Assembly: GCF_040049255.1 (NCBI RefSeq)
Contig: NZ_JBDZDR010000005.1
Coordinates: forward strand, 248,001 to 312,000
Direction of reading: 5' to 3'
DNA length: 64,000 nt
DNA from: Pseudaminobacter sp040049255
GTDB taxonomy: Bacteria > Pseudomonadota > Alphaproteobacteria > Rhizobiales > Rhizobiaceae
In this document: positions 19,669 through 28,138 of the stretch, piece after piece
Layout: every line of letters starts with the position of its first letter
How positions within the stretch are numbered: the stretch's first letter is position 1
Notes under the pieces: generated by a model
The model's database searches: none
What the model saw: the letters and a program-made list of their open reading frames with translations, nothing else
What the model was told of the DNA's origin: nothing
Position numbers and translations under genes: made by a program

Positions 19669-20622
19669 TCAAGGGTGCCAGAGCGATACGAGACCGTCAA
19701 GGAACAAGCGCTCGGCGCCGATCTTGCGGATGATGTCGTCGCCAGGGTTGGGCACGCCAAGGGCGCGGCTCACGGCCTGGCCGAGCGAGCTGTCGAGCAA
19801 CAGGCTTGCGCCGCTTCGGGTCGGCTTCCACTCGATGACCTTGAGCTTCTTGTCCACGCCCTTGGACGACAGCCATTGCACCGCCTCGTGCTCGCCGCCG
19901 AGCTCGTCCACCAGCTTCTTCTCCAGCGCCTGCCTGCCGGTGAAGACCGAACCGTCGGCGAGAGCCATCACCTGCTCGTGCGTAAGGGGCCGGCGTTCCT
20001 GCACAAGGCCGATGAACCAGTTGTAGCTGTCCAGGATCATCGAGCGGATCATGGCGCGGGCCTCGTCCGAGGTCGGCTTGAACGGCGAGGGCTCGGCCTT
20101 GAGCGGCGAGGACTTGATCTCTTCCAGCTTCACGCCGAGCTTGTCCATCAGGCCGCTGATGTCGGGATATTGCACCAGAACGCCGATCGAGCCGACGATC
20201 GAGGTCTGGCGCGCCACGATATGTTCCGTGGCGCTGGCGACCATGTAGCCGGCCGAAGCCGCAAGCGCGCCCACCTGGGCCACCACCGGCTTCTCATCTG
20301 CGATCCTGCGCACCGCGTCGAAGATCGCTTCGCCGCCCGCGGTGGTCCCGCCCGGCGAATCGATGGACAGGATCACGCCTTTCACCGATTTCGATTTGCG
20401 GATCTTCTCCAGGCGCTGGAGCAGTTCGTCGCTTTCGACGATCGTGCCCTCGATCTTCACCTTGGCGATGTGATTGGTCGCGGTGCCCAGTTCGTCGCCG
20501 TAAAGCCACGTCGACGCGGCTGCGATGCCGATGGCGGCGATCAAGAGGGCGGCAACGCGCCAGAAGGTAAGCTTGCGCCGCAGATGGCGGCGGTCGATCA
20601 TGTCGTCAGCTCTCATTACCAT
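19669..20622 (-). CDS. sppA: Signal peptide peptidase SppA (S49)
   Basis: Inner-membrane serine protease of 317 aa that degrades cleaved signal peptides in the bilayer. One membrane anchor lies near residues 20-42. The S49 core shows LSIDSPGGTTAGGEAIFDAV, the nucleophile-containing ALAASAGYMVAS segment and the downstream SIVGSIGVLVQYPD block. The later VMALADGSVFTGRQALEKKLVDE segments are family-typical. It is the short, single-domain form. Several in-frame ATGs lie close together at the start; 20622 is the most upstream. Confidence 0.93.
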   Translation of the reverse strand: MVMRADDMIDRRHLRRKLTFWRVAALLIAAIGIAAASTWLYGDELGTATNHIAKVKIEGTIVESDELLQRLEKIRKSKSVKGVILSIDSPGGTTAGGEAIFDAVRRIADEKPVVAQVGALAASAGYMVASATEHIVARQTSIVGSIGVLVQYPDISGLMDKLGVKLEEIKSSPLKAEPSPFKPTSDEARAMIRSMILDSYNWFIGLVQERRPLTHEQVMALADGSVFTGRQALEKKLVDELGGEHEAVQWLSSKGVDKKLKVIEWKPTRSGASLLLDSSLGQAVSRALGVPNPGDDIIRKIGAERLFLDGLVSLWHP

Positions 20623-21002
20623 ACTGCCCCGTTGTCTCTGGCCTATCGGCTTCTAGTCCATGCAGGTGCCCGCCGCTACCCTTTCATCGCGCCGTCGTTC
20701 CCGCCTGGCAAGCCGTGCAGCGCGCATGGCTCACATCTTTACCCAAATGTAACCATATTGGCGTGTAACCTGCGGGGCTGCAGGTGGTTCCGCGCCCGAC
20801 ATATGGGATGATGAATCGAGTTGCCGCAGTGTATTCGGTTCATGTCGAGCAACTCTGCCCAAATACAGCCTGTCGGCCTTTCGCCGCAGGCGGAAAAGAT
20901 TTAAATGTAGAGCCACAATTTCGTGGCTTTTTATCGTTTGGTCCTGCCCCCGCGCGGTTCGGACTATTCGCGACGACAACTGAAGCCGGAGTCGCAGCCG
21001 GC
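20623..21002. other. Long intergenic region between sppA and lptC
   Basis: About 380 bases separating the divergent sppA and lptC genes. It contains a short hairpin at 20769-20784 (CCTGC/GCAGG) and a terminator-like hairpin at 20911-20934. No protein-coding stretch is supported; in-frame upstream extensions of lptC have no family match. Confidence 0.5.
20911..20934 (+). terminator. Terminator-like hairpin upstream of lptC
   Basis: AGCCAC at 20911-20916 pairs with GTGGCT at 20923-20928 around a 6-base loop and is followed by TTTTAT. It is on the lptC strand but no coding gene precedes it, so it would end a short leader or small RNA started in the 20,640-20,890 region. Confidence 0.55.
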
Positions 21003-21734
21003 ATGGAAGGCAGAATATTGGCGCGACCGATTGAAACGACCAGCGGCCACCTCAATTCGGCCGGCCCGTCGACAGCCACAAACGTGCAGCTTGGGGCCGC
21101 GTTTGAGCGTGCGCGCCGGCATTCGCTTCGCGTGCGCTGGCTGAAAGGTGCGCTGCCGGTTCTCGCGGTGCTGATGGCGCTCGGCTTCGTCGGCTATTCC
21201 TATGTAGTGAAGCCGGCGGCCGTGGCCATCTCCACCGATGGCTCCGCCTATTCCGACGGCAAGCTCGTGATGGCAAACCCTAAGCTTGACGGTTTCACCA
21301 AGGACAACCGTCCCTACAAGGTCACGGCGTCGCGGGCGATCCAGGATTTCAAGAACGAAGGCATCGTCGAGTTGGAAGGTATCGCCGCCCAATTGCCGAT
21401 CGATGCCGACAACTGGGCCCTGGTTGACGCGCCGCGCGGCGTCTATGATCGCGACAAGAATACGCTCGACATCACGAGCGCCATGACGATCAAGACCGGC
21501 AACGGCATGTCGGTGAAGCTAAAGTCGGCCCATCTGGACATGGGCAAGGGCGGGATGAAGACTGACGATCCGGTAGATATTCAGCTCACGGGTGCCAAGA
21601 TTACCTCGGATTCGATGACGATCCTTGAAAACGGTAAGGTTTTGGTGTTCGAGAAGCGTGTACGCATGAACATCGACCCCAGCCGTGTGAAGGCTGAACA
21701 GGACGCGAGCGGAGACCAGTATGTGGTTCAGTGA
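21003..21734 (+). CDS. lptC: LPS export protein LptC
   Basis: Bitopic inner-membrane component of the Lpt bridge that receives LPS from LptB2FG and passes it to LptA. The start at 21003 gives 243 aa. A cytoplasmic stretch of about 45 residues leads to one helix (VLAVLMALGFVGYSYVV), then a periplasmic beta-jellyroll, with DGFTKDNRPYKVTASRA and VELEGIAAQL typical of the family. The helix and domain are well placed, but the exact start is uncertain because the leader is long and ribosome-site evidence is modest. It overlaps lptA by 14 bases. Confidence 0.9.
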   Translation: MEGRILARPIETTSGHLNSAGPSTATNVQLGAAFERARRHSLRVRWLKGALPVLAVLMALGFVGYSYVVKPAAVAISTDGSAYSDGKLVMANPKLDGFTKDNRPYKVTASRAIQDFKNEGIVELEGIAAQLPIDADNWALVDAPRGVYDRDKNTLDITSAMTIKTGNGMSVKLKSAHLDMGKGGMKTDDPVDIQLTGAKITSDSMTILENGKVLVFEKRVRMNIDPSRVKAEQDASGDQYVVQ

Positions 21735-22308
21735 TGTGCGGCTGCCGCTTCGCGCGGCTTTGGGACTGGCGCTCCTGGCTATGGCGCCCGTGCAGGCTGT
21801 TGCGGAGAACAGCAGGATGCAGAGCGCGCTGACCGGCCTCAGCCTCTCCGGCAAGGAGCCGATCCAGATCGAAAGCGACAAGCTCGAAGTCCGCGAGGCA
21901 GACAACGTCGCTGTCTTCAGCGGCAATGTGACGGTGGTCCAGGGGCCGACCCTGCTCAAGGCCGGCAAGATGACGGTCTATTACGTCAAGGGCGGCGACG
22001 GATCGGCCGCCACCGGCTCGGCCAACATCGACCGGCTGGAGGTGGACGACAAGGTTTACGTGAAGTCGAATACGCAGGTTGCCACCGGCGATCGCGGCAC
22101 CTTCGACATGAAGACCGAAGTGCTGGTGCTTTCCGGCAAGGAAGTGGTCCTGTCCGAAGGCACCAATGTTCTCGTCGGCTGCAAGCTGACCGTGCAGATG
22201 CAGTCCGGCCAGGCGCAGGTCGAAGGCTGCAAGAAGGGTGAGGCGGGCAGCGGCCGCGTCATGATGTCGATCACGCCCGGTTCGGTGTCCGGAAGCCAAA
22301 ACCAGTAA
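21721..22308 (+). CDS. lptA: LPS transport periplasmic protein LptA
   Basis: Periplasmic OstA-like protein of 195 aa that forms the bridge between LptC and LptD. A Sec signal peptide ends after AVAENS near residue 30. The body shows the OstA pattern: PIQIESDKLEVREADNVAVF then SGNVTVVQGPTLLKA and later TGDRGTFDMKTEVLVLSG. Two cysteines (GCKLTVQ and EGCKKG) could form a disulfide. The stop TAA shares its last base with the lptB start. Confidence 0.93.
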   Translation: MWFSDVRLPLRAALGLALLAMAPVQAVAENSRMQSALTGLSLSGKEPIQIESDKLEVREADNVAVFSGNVTVVQGPTLLKAGKMTVYYVKGGDGSAATGSANIDRLEVDDKVYVKSNTQVATGDRGTFDMKTEVLVLSGKEVVLSEGTNVLVGCKLTVQMQSGQAQVEGCKKGEAGSGRVMMSITPGSVSGSQNQ

Positions 22309-23123
22309 TGCAGCAGAGCACCTCGCTAATGTCGCGCCTTTCCGGGCGCCTTCGGTCGTCTCCCGCGGCGCCTGCCGTGCGAAAGGATACGGCCGGCCTC
22401 AAAGGCACGCTGATCGCCAAGGGACTGACCAAGGCCTATAAGGGCCGCACTGTCGTCAACGGCGTTTCACTGGGCGTGCGCGCTGGCGAGGCGGTAGGGC
22501 TTCTGGGGCCCAACGGCGCCGGAAAGACCACCTGTTTCTACATGGTCACGGGTCTGGTGCCGGTCGACAAGGGTTCGATCGAAATCGATGGTTTCGACGT
22601 CTCGTCCATGCCGATGTATCGCCGGGCGCGCCTGGGCGTCGGCTACCTGCCGCAGGAAGCGTCGATCTTTCGCGGCTTGAGCGTTGAAAACAATATCCGC
22701 GCGGTGCTGGAAGTGGTGGAAAAGAGCCGCAAGGAGCGCGAGCGCAGCCTCGACGCCCTGCTCGACGAATTCCACATCACGCATCTGCGAAAGTCGCCAG
22801 CGATTGCCTTGTCGGGCGGCGAGCGGCGGCGGCTTGAGATCGCGCGGGCGCTGGCCAGCCGCCCCAACTACATGCTGCTGGACGAGCCTTTCGCGGGCGT
22901 GGACCCGATCGCCGTTTCCGACATCCAGCAACTGGTCCGGCATCTGACCAAGCGCGGCATCGGCGTGCTGATCACCGACCACAATGTGCGCGAGACGCTG
23001 GGCCTCATCGACCGTGCCTATATCATCCACGCCGGTGAAATCCTGAAGCACGGCTCGGCCGCCGACATCGTTGCCGACCAGGACGTGCGAAGGCTCTATC
23101 TGGGCGAAGGATTTACGCTCTAG
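22308..23123 (+). CDS. lptB: LPS export ABC transporter ATPase LptB
   Basis: Cytoplasmic ATPase that powers LPS extraction with LptF and LptG (not in this window). Walker A GPNGAGKTT, signature ALSGGERRRLEIARA, Walker B YMLLDEPFAGVD and the switch His in ITDHNVRETL are intact. The 271-aa protein has a 35-residue N-terminal extension relative to the E. coli enzyme, common in rhizobia. LptC-LptA-LptB-RpoN is a conserved gene order. Confidence 0.97.
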   Translation: MQQSTSLMSRLSGRLRSSPAAPAVRKDTAGLKGTLIAKGLTKAYKGRTVVNGVSLGVRAGEAVGLLGPNGAGKTTCFYMVTGLVPVDKGSIEIDGFDVSSMPMYRRARLGVGYLPQEASIFRGLSVENNIRAVLEVVEKSRKERERSLDALLDEFHITHLRKSPAIALSGGERRRLEIARALASRPNYMLLDEPFAGVDPIAVSDIQQLVRHLTKRGIGVLITDHNVRETLGLIDRAYIIHAGEILKHGSAADIVADQDVRRLYLGEGFTL

Positions 23124-23282
23124 GCCCGTGTCCGTGCTTATGGCGCGAGAGGTTTCCGCGTCGAAAATGGGGCCATCGTTACATTTATTGTAAGCCTTTC
23201 GTGCCACCCTCTGCCTTGACAAGCAAAGGACGTGCCAGTTTCAATTGACTGGCAGACAAAGGCGGACAAGAGTTCAAGGGTG

Positions 23283-24794
23283 ATGGCACTCGGGGCCAAA
23301 TTGCAGCTTCGGCAGTCGCAGTCGTTGACGATGACGCCGCAGCTCATGCAGTCGATCCGGCTGCTGCAGATGACCCATCTCGAACTCGAGCGGTTCGTGG
23401 AAGATGAGATCGAGCGCAACCCTCTTCTCGAGTGGGCGGAGCCGCATGACACCGCCGGCGAATTGGCGGAGCCGCCGGAGGTTGCGCTTCCGCAGCAGGA
23501 CCAGGGCGACGAGCACACGCTGTTGAGCGCGGAAGCCATTTCGCAGCAGATGGACACCTCGCTGGAAAACGTGTTTCCCGACGATCCGGGCGTTGCAGAC
23601 AGGCTGGGGCCCGACCTTGCGGCGCAGTGGAAGTCGGCTGGTGGCGGCGCGGAGGCATCCGCGAGCGATTTCGACTTCGAGGACGTGCTGCCTGCAGTGG
23701 TCACGCTGCGCGACCACGTCGAGGAGCAGATTGCCTTCGCATTCCTGGATCCCAGCGCTCGCCTGGTTGCGCGCGACCTGGCCGATGCGCTCGATGAGGC
23801 CGGGTACATGCGCGGCGACGTCGAGGAGATAGCCGTCAGGCTCGGGCTGGAGCCGCACGCGGTGCTGGAGGTGCTGAAAGCCTGCCAGGGCTTTGAACCG
23901 GCCGGCATTTTCGCGCGCGACCTTGCGGAGTGTCTCGGATTGCAGCTTGCCCGCCGCGACCGCTTCGATCCGGCGATGCAGGCCCTGGTGGGTAACCTGG
24001 AGCTGCTTGCCCGACGCGACTTTCAAAGCCTGAAAAAACTCTGCGGCGTCGACGAGGAAGACCTGGTCGAGATGATGGCCGAGATCCGCCATCTCGACCC
24101 GCGGCCCGGCATGGCCTATTCGGGCGGCCGCGTCGAAACCATCGTGCCCGACGTCGAGGTGCGTGCCGCAAGCGACGGCAGCTGGAGCGTGGAGCTCAAT
24201 CCCGATGCGCTTCCGCGGGTGCTTGTCGACAATGTCTATTACGCCAGGGTTGCGAAGTCGGCGAGAAGCCAGGGCGAGAAGGATTTCCTGACCGAGTGCC
24301 ACCAGAACGCCAGCTGGCTGACGCGCAGTCTCGACCAGCGGGCTCGGACCATCCTCAAGGTCGCGTCCGAGATCGTGCGCCAACAGGATGCCTTTCTGGT
24401 GCATGGCATCAGGCACCTTCGCCCGCTCAATCTGCGCACCGTGGCAGAGGCGATCGGCATGCATGAATCGACCGTCAGCCGGGTTACCGCCAACAAATAC
24501 ATGCTCACGCCGCGCGGCGCTTTCGAGCTGCGCTATTTCTTCACCGCCGCCATCGCTTCGGTCGGCGAGGGCGATGCACATTCGGCCGAGGCGGTGCGAG
24601 ACCGCATCCGGCAGCTCGTCTCAGACGAGGCCCCGGCGGCTGTTCTTTCCGACGATCAGATTGTGGAAATCCTGCAGCGTGGCGGCATCGACATAGCCAG
24701 GCGCACGGTGGCCAAGTATCGGGAAAGCATGAACATTCCTTCCTCGGTCCAGCGTCGCCGCGAGAAGCGCGCGCTGGCTGCTGCCGGGCGCTAG
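23283..24794 (+). CDS. rpoN: RNA polymerase sigma-54 factor RpoN
   Basis: Alternative sigma factor recognising -24/-12 promoters and needing AAA+ activators. I take the ATG at 23283, so the protein starts MALGAKLQLRQSQSLTMTPQ as in rhizobial RpoN; a GTG at 23232 would add 17 unmatched residues. Region I is Gln- and Leu-rich, region II acidic (residues about 55-130), and region III ends with the RpoN box ARRTVAKYRE that reads the -24 element. Length 503 aa is normal. Nitrogen fixation and dicarboxylate genes are typical rhizobial targets, but none are in the window. Confidence 0.97.
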   Translation: MALGAKLQLRQSQSLTMTPQLMQSIRLLQMTHLELERFVEDEIERNPLLEWAEPHDTAGELAEPPEVALPQQDQGDEHTLLSAEAISQQMDTSLENVFPDDPGVADRLGPDLAAQWKSAGGGAEASASDFDFEDVLPAVVTLRDHVEEQIAFAFLDPSARLVARDLADALDEAGYMRGDVEEIAVRLGLEPHAVLEVLKACQGFEPAGIFARDLAECLGLQLARRDRFDPAMQALVGNLELLARRDFQSLKKLCGVDEEDLVEMMAEIRHLDPRPGMAYSGGRVETIVPDVEVRAASDGSWSVELNPDALPRVLVDNVYYARVAKSARSQGEKDFLTECHQNASWLTRSLDQRARTILKVASEIVRQQDAFLVHGIRHLRPLNLRTVAEAIGMHESTVSRVTANKYMLTPRGAFELRYFFTAAIASVGEGDAHSAEAVRDRIRQLVSDEAPAAVLSDDQIVEILQRGGIDIARRTVAKYRESMNIPSSVQRRREKRALAAAGR

Positions 24795-24829
24795 CAAGGG
24801 CCCCGCATGCCCGCAAACCTGCGCCTTGA

Positions 24830-24858
24830 TTGACAAGTACCGGCGAAGTGACTAGAAG
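24830..24858 (+). promoter_or_regulatory. Sigma-70-type promoter for hpf
   Basis: TTGACA at 24830-24835, a 17-base spacer and TAGAAG at 24853-24858. It would give a leader of about 170 bases before hpf. A 6-bp hairpin (GCCCGC/GCGGGC, 24858-24877) lies at the predicted start and another (CCGTC/GACGG, 24900-24913) follows. Confidence 0.5.
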
Positions 24859-25035
24859 CCCGCCGGCAAGAGCGGGCGGTTGCCCAGGAGAAAGAAGCTC
24901 CGTCTGGAGACGGCTTGTGATCAAGCGGATAGTTCAGGCTTAAATTCGGCGCGGTATCGCCGCGAACCTTGTATGCGCCGGCCACGGGTATAAACTCGAA
25001 CAAAGTTGAAGTCTGAGCAAGAAGGCGGTTTTCGG

Positions 25036-25620
25036 ATGACTCTACGCATCTCGGGAAAGCACATGGACGTCGGCGATGCATTCCGCGCGCGGATCCAGGA
25101 GCGCATCGGCGATGCCATTGGCAAGTATTTCGACGGCGGTTTTTCCGGGCAGATAACAGTTGTGAAATCTGCCGCGCGCTTCTCGGCCGATTGCCTGGTC
25201 CGGCTTCATTCGGGTGTGTCGCTGCAGGCAGCGGGCGAGGCCCAGGAGCCGGTCGCAGCCTTCGAGGCAGCCGCCGAGCGCCTGGAAAAACGCCTGCGCC
25301 GCTACAAGAGGCGGCTGAAGTCGCACTATCCGGGCACAGTCAACGGCAACCCGGTCGACATTGCCTACGCGGTGGTGGCGCCGCTCGCCGAAGACGAGGA
25401 AGAGCTGCCGGAGGACTACGCTCCGGCAATCGTCGCCGAATCGACCATGGTCCTGAAGACCATGTCGGTGGCGTCGGCGGTGATCGAGCTCGACACCAAG
25501 GACACCCCGGTTTTCGTGTTTCGCAATGCTGGGAACGAGCAGATCAATATCGTCTACAGGAGGCCTGACGGCAATATCGGGTGGATTGACCCTTCGACGA
25601 CGAAAATCGCGCAGGGATAA
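25036..25620 (+). CDS. hpf: Ribosome hibernation-promoting factor, long form
   Basis: Long HPF (194 aa) that dimerises ribosomes into inactive 100S particles in stationary phase. The N-terminal domain (residues 1-105) is RaiA/YfiA-like, beginning MTLRISGKHMDVGDAFRARI; the C-terminal dimerisation domain (about 130-190) has VIELDTKDTPVFVFRN and the NIVYRRPDGNIGWIDP ending. The ATG at 25036 fits the family start; an upstream TTG in frame would add ten residues. It lies in the conserved rpoN-hpf-ptsN order. Confidence 0.95.
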   Translation: MTLRISGKHMDVGDAFRARIQERIGDAIGKYFDGGFSGQITVVKSAARFSADCLVRLHSGVSLQAAGEAQEPVAAFEAAAERLEKRLRRYKRRLKSHYPGTVNGNPVDIAYAVVAPLAEDEEELPEDYAPAIVAESTMVLKTMSVASAVIELDTKDTPVFVFRNAGNEQINIVYRRPDGNIGWIDPSTTKIAQG

Positions 25621-25686
25621 ACAAAGTCTTCTGACCGAAGCACCGGATTGGGGTTCGGCCGATCGGTCAGGGAAAGGATATTGGGC

Positions 25687-26148
25687 ATGGATCTGAGCGA
25701 TCTGATCGAGGTGCAGGCGATCATGCCGACCTTGAAGGCGAATTCCAAGAAACAGCTTCTGCAATTGCTCGCGGAGCGGGCGGCGGCCATCACCGGCCTC
25801 ACGGAGCGGGAAGTGTTCGACACCATCCTGCAGCGTGAGCGCCTGGGGTCGACCGGGGTGGGCAACGGTATCGCCATTCCCCACGGCAAGCTTGCCGGGG
25901 TCAAGCGCATCACGGGTGTTTTCGCCCGGCTGGAGGCCCCGGTTGAATTCGAGGCACTGGACGACCAGCCGGTCGACCTGGTGTTTCTGCTTCTGGCGCC
26001 AGAAGGCGCCGGCGCCGATCACCTGAAGGCGCTGTCGCGCATCGCGCGGGTGCTGCGCGACCCCGACACGGTGGCCAAGATTCGCGGCACGCGCGATGCT
26101 TCGGCCATCCATGCGCTGCTGGCCGACAAGCAGGCGCACGCGGCCTGA
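25687..26148 (+). CDS. ptsN: PTS IIA-like nitrogen-regulatory protein PtsN
   Basis: EIIA-Ntr, the last phosphoacceptor of the nitrogen-related phosphotransferase chain (PtsP-NPr-PtsN), with regulatory roles in potassium transport and carbon/nitrogen balance. The 153-aa protein starts MDLSDLIEVQAIMPTLKA; the phosphorylated histidine is in GNGIAIPHGK. Only 66 bases separate it from hpf. A strong terminator follows at 26180-26208, closing this transcription unit. Confidence 0.95.
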   Translation: MDLSDLIEVQAIMPTLKANSKKQLLQLLAERAAAITGLTEREVFDTILQRERLGSTGVGNGIAIPHGKLAGVKRITGVFARLEAPVEFEALDDQPVDLVFLLLAPEGAGADHLKALSRIARVLRDPDTVAKIRGTRDASAIHALLADKQAHAA

Positions 26149-26179
26149 ATGAGCTGATCGGGAAAGATTCTAACGCGTC

Positions 26180-26208
26180 GGGCGGCCTTCGGGCCGCCCT
26201 TCGTTTTT
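26180..26208 (+). terminator. Rho-independent terminator after ptsN
   Basis: An 8-bp perfect stem GGGCGGCC/GGCCGCCC closed by a TTCG tetraloop (26180-26199), followed by a T-rich run with TTTTT at 26204-26208. It lies 31 bases after the ptsN stop. Confidence 0.9.
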
Positions 26209-26234
26209 CCGATTGGTTGTTTCGAGACTGATGC

Positions 26235-26492
26235 TCAGTTGATCGCAACCGGGGTGAGATGATTTTCAAGCGCGCCGGCAATGGCCGTGTCGCGAGCGTC
26301 CGATAGCAGGATCGGCTGTCCGTTGGCGGCAAACAGCGCCCAGATTTCCATGCCCGAGGCGATTTCCTGGAGACCCGGAAACTTGCCCTTCAACTCGTCG
26401 CTATCGATCTTGCGGAGATACGCGACCGAGCCTTGTCCAAGATGCGCGAGTTCGGTCTGGGTCAGCGTGTGCATTGAATCTTGATAGGTCAT
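26235..26492 (-). CDS. DUF1150 protein
   Basis: An 85-aa acidic protein matching DUF1150, a small alphaproteobacterial family found directly downstream of small heat-shock genes. Recognisable parts are LGQGSVAYLRKI in the N-terminal half, EIWALFAANGQPI in the centre and the DARDTAIAGALEN helix at the end. It is 68 bases downstream of hsp20 on the same strand and probably shares its heat-shock promoter. Function unknown. Confidence 0.87.
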   Translation of the reverse strand: MTYQDSMHTLTQTELAHLGQGSVAYLRKIDSDELKGKFPGLQEIASGMEIWALFAANGQPILLSDARDTAIAGALENHLTPVAIN

Positions 26493-26560
26493 GGTTAGCC
26501 TCCTTCTTGCGGGGCGTCTTGCGACCGGACCCGCGGTAGAGCTGCTTTCCGGCGACAGCT

Positions 26561-26986
26561 TCAGTCTTTCACCGAAATGTTGATTTTGCGTACGAGCCGT
26601 TCTGGCTCGGGGCGTTCGAGATCGATCGACAGAAGGCCGTTTTTCAGTTCGGCCCCGATCACCCGCATCCCGTCGGCCAGCACGAAGGTTCGCTGGAACT
26701 GCCGTGCTGCAATGCCGCGATGCAGGAATTCGCGTTCGGTCTCGTCGTTTTGCCTGCCGCGCACCACGAGCTGGTTTTCCTCGGTGGTGACTTCCAGATC
26801 TGCGTCGCAGAAACCGGCCACCGCCAGCGTGATGCGCAGCATCTCGCCATTGCCTTCAGACTGCCGGATGCGTTCGATGTTGTAGGGCGGATAGCTGTCG
26901 CCCGTCTTGGCCAAGCGCTCCAGCGTCTTTTCCATCGTGTCGAACCCGAGCAGTAGCGGGCTCGAGAAAGGCGTCATGCGGCTCAT
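26561..26986 (-). CDS. Hsp20 family small heat-shock protein
   Basis: ATP-independent chaperone of 141 aa. The alpha-crystallin domain spans about residues 37-130, from PPYNIERI through LRITLAVAGF, the L2-loop LVVRGRQNDE and the terminal GLLSIDLERPEPE. The C-terminal I-x-I motif appears as INISV. The N-terminus MTPFSSPLLLGFDTMEKTLERL is the oligomerisation arm typical of the rhizobial IbpA-like class. A clear RpoH promoter lies about 60 bases upstream and DUF1150 follows. Confidence 0.95.
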   Translation of the reverse strand: MSRMTPFSSPLLLGFDTMEKTLERLAKTGDSYPPYNIERIRQSEGNGEMLRITLAVAGFCDADLEVTTEENQLVVRGRQNDETEREFLHRGIAARQFQRTFVLADGMRVIGAELKNGLLSIDLERPEPERLVRKINISVKD

Positions 26987-27049
26987 GTTCGTCCTCTAAG
27001 AGCGACCTCACTGGGAAAAACCCTATTGGCATCTTTCCCGTTGAACCTG

Positions 27050-27078
27050 ATATGGTCCGCACGGCAAATAAGTTCAAG
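27050..27078 (-). promoter_or_regulatory. RpoH promoter for the hsp20-DUF1150 unit
   Basis: Read on the minus strand: CTTGAA (27078-27073), exactly 17 bases, then CCATAT (27055-27050). This matches the core of the rhizobial RpoH consensus CTTGAA-N17-CCANAT without mismatch. The expected transcript start is near 27043, with a leader of about 57 bases before hsp20. Confidence 0.8.
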
Positions 27079-27118
27079 CCTGTGCCAATCACATGCAAAT
27101 CACATGAAGGAAAACGGA

Positions 27119-28060
27119 ATGGCGGTCACGCAAAAGATCATCATCGACACCGATCCGGGGCAGGACGATGCCGTCGCGATCCTGCTGGCACTGGCGAGCC
27201 CGGAACTGGAGGTTCTGGGCATCACGGCCGTTGCCGGAAACGTTCCCCTGCACTTGACCACCAAGAACGCGCTGAAGATTTGCGAGCTGGCCGGAAAGAC
27301 CGACACCGAGGTCTATGCCGGCGCCATCCGCCCCATGGTGCGGCCGCTGGTGACGGCCGAGCACGTGCATGGCAGAACCGGGCTCGATGGCCCCGACCTG
27401 CCGGAGCCGACGATGAAGCTGCAGGAGCAGCATGCGGTCGACTTCATCGTCGAGACGCTGATGCGCGAAGAGCCCGGCACGGTCACACTGTGCCCGCTCG
27501 GGCCCCTTACCAATGTTGCGCTGGCGCTGGTGCGCGAGCCCAGGATCGCCTCGCGCATCAAGCAGATCGTGCTTATGGGGGGCGGCTTCTTCGAGGGTGG
27601 TAACACCACGCCGGCAGCCGAGTTCAACATCTATGTCGACCCGCAGGCGGCCCATGTGGTGTTCCGCTCCGGCGTGCCGATCGTGATGATGCCGCTGGAC
27701 GTCACCCACAAGGCGCTGACCACCGCCAAGCGCGTCGAAAAATTCCGCGCCATGGGCACCAGGGTCGGCACCGCCACCGCCGAGCTGCTCGACTTCTTCG
27801 AGCGCTTCGATGAGGAAAAATACGGCACCGACGGCGGCCCGCTGCACGACCCCTGCGTTATCGCCTATCTGATCAAGCCCGAGCTGTTCAAGGGCCGCAA
27901 CTGCAATGTCGAGATCGAGATCGGCTCGGAACTCACCATGGGCATGACCGTGATCGACTGGTGGGGCGTGACCACGCGCGAGAAGAACGCCATGGTCATG
28001 CGCGACATCGACCATGAGGGCTTCTTCAACCTGCTGGCTGAAAGGCTGGCGCGGCTGTAG
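27119..28060 (+). CDS. Nucleoside hydrolase (inosine-uridine preferring family)
   Basis: Hydrolyses the N-glycosidic bond of ribonucleosides to base plus ribose. The family calcium-site motif appears as IIIDTDPGQDDAVAILLAL near the N-terminus, followed by GNVPLHLTTKNAL, the FNIYVDPQAA block, and the late catalytic-region aspartate in GGPLHDPC. The start at 27119 has AAGGA 7 bases upstream; an ATG 15 bases earlier is also in frame. Length 313 aa is normal. A ribokinase gene lies about 1.5 kb away on the other strand, which would use the released ribose. Confidence 0.95.
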   Translation: MAVTQKIIIDTDPGQDDAVAILLALASPELEVLGITAVAGNVPLHLTTKNALKICELAGKTDTEVYAGAIRPMVRPLVTAEHVHGRTGLDGPDLPEPTMKLQEQHAVDFIVETLMREEPGTVTLCPLGPLTNVALALVREPRIASRIKQIVLMGGGFFEGGNTTPAAEFNIYVDPQAAHVVFRSGVPIVMMPLDVTHKALTTAKRVEKFRAMGTRVGTATAELLDFFERFDEEKYGTDGGPLHDPCVIAYLIKPELFKGRNCNVEIEIGSELTMGMTVIDWWGVTTREKNAMVMRDIDHEGFFNLLAERLARL

Positions 28061-28082
28061 CAGCGACTTGGCGCGGCGCTTT

Positions 28083-28104
28083 CCCTTCCCCTCGAGGGGA
28101 AGGG
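28083..28104. repeat. Perfect 22-bp palindrome between convergent genes
   Basis: Arms of 11 bases (CCCTTCCCCTC and its complement) meet at 28093/28094, in the gap between the convergent nucleoside hydrolase and amidase genes. Similar pyrimidine/purine palindromes are common in intergenic DNA of Mesorhizobium-like genomes. It could act as a weak two-way terminator or be a small repeat unit; there is no T-run. Confidence 0.6.
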
Positions 28105-28138
28105 GCTGTCGCATGTTCGACCCTCGCTCCGGTTGCCG

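Noticed and set aside
23274..24581. A 435-codon minus-strand open frame opposite rpoN.
   Set aside because: Composition is that of a complement of a coding strand, and rpoN is certain.
28080..28110. The palindrome as a clear terminator for the nucleoside hydrolase.
   Set aside because: No T-run follows, so it is listed as a repeat only.
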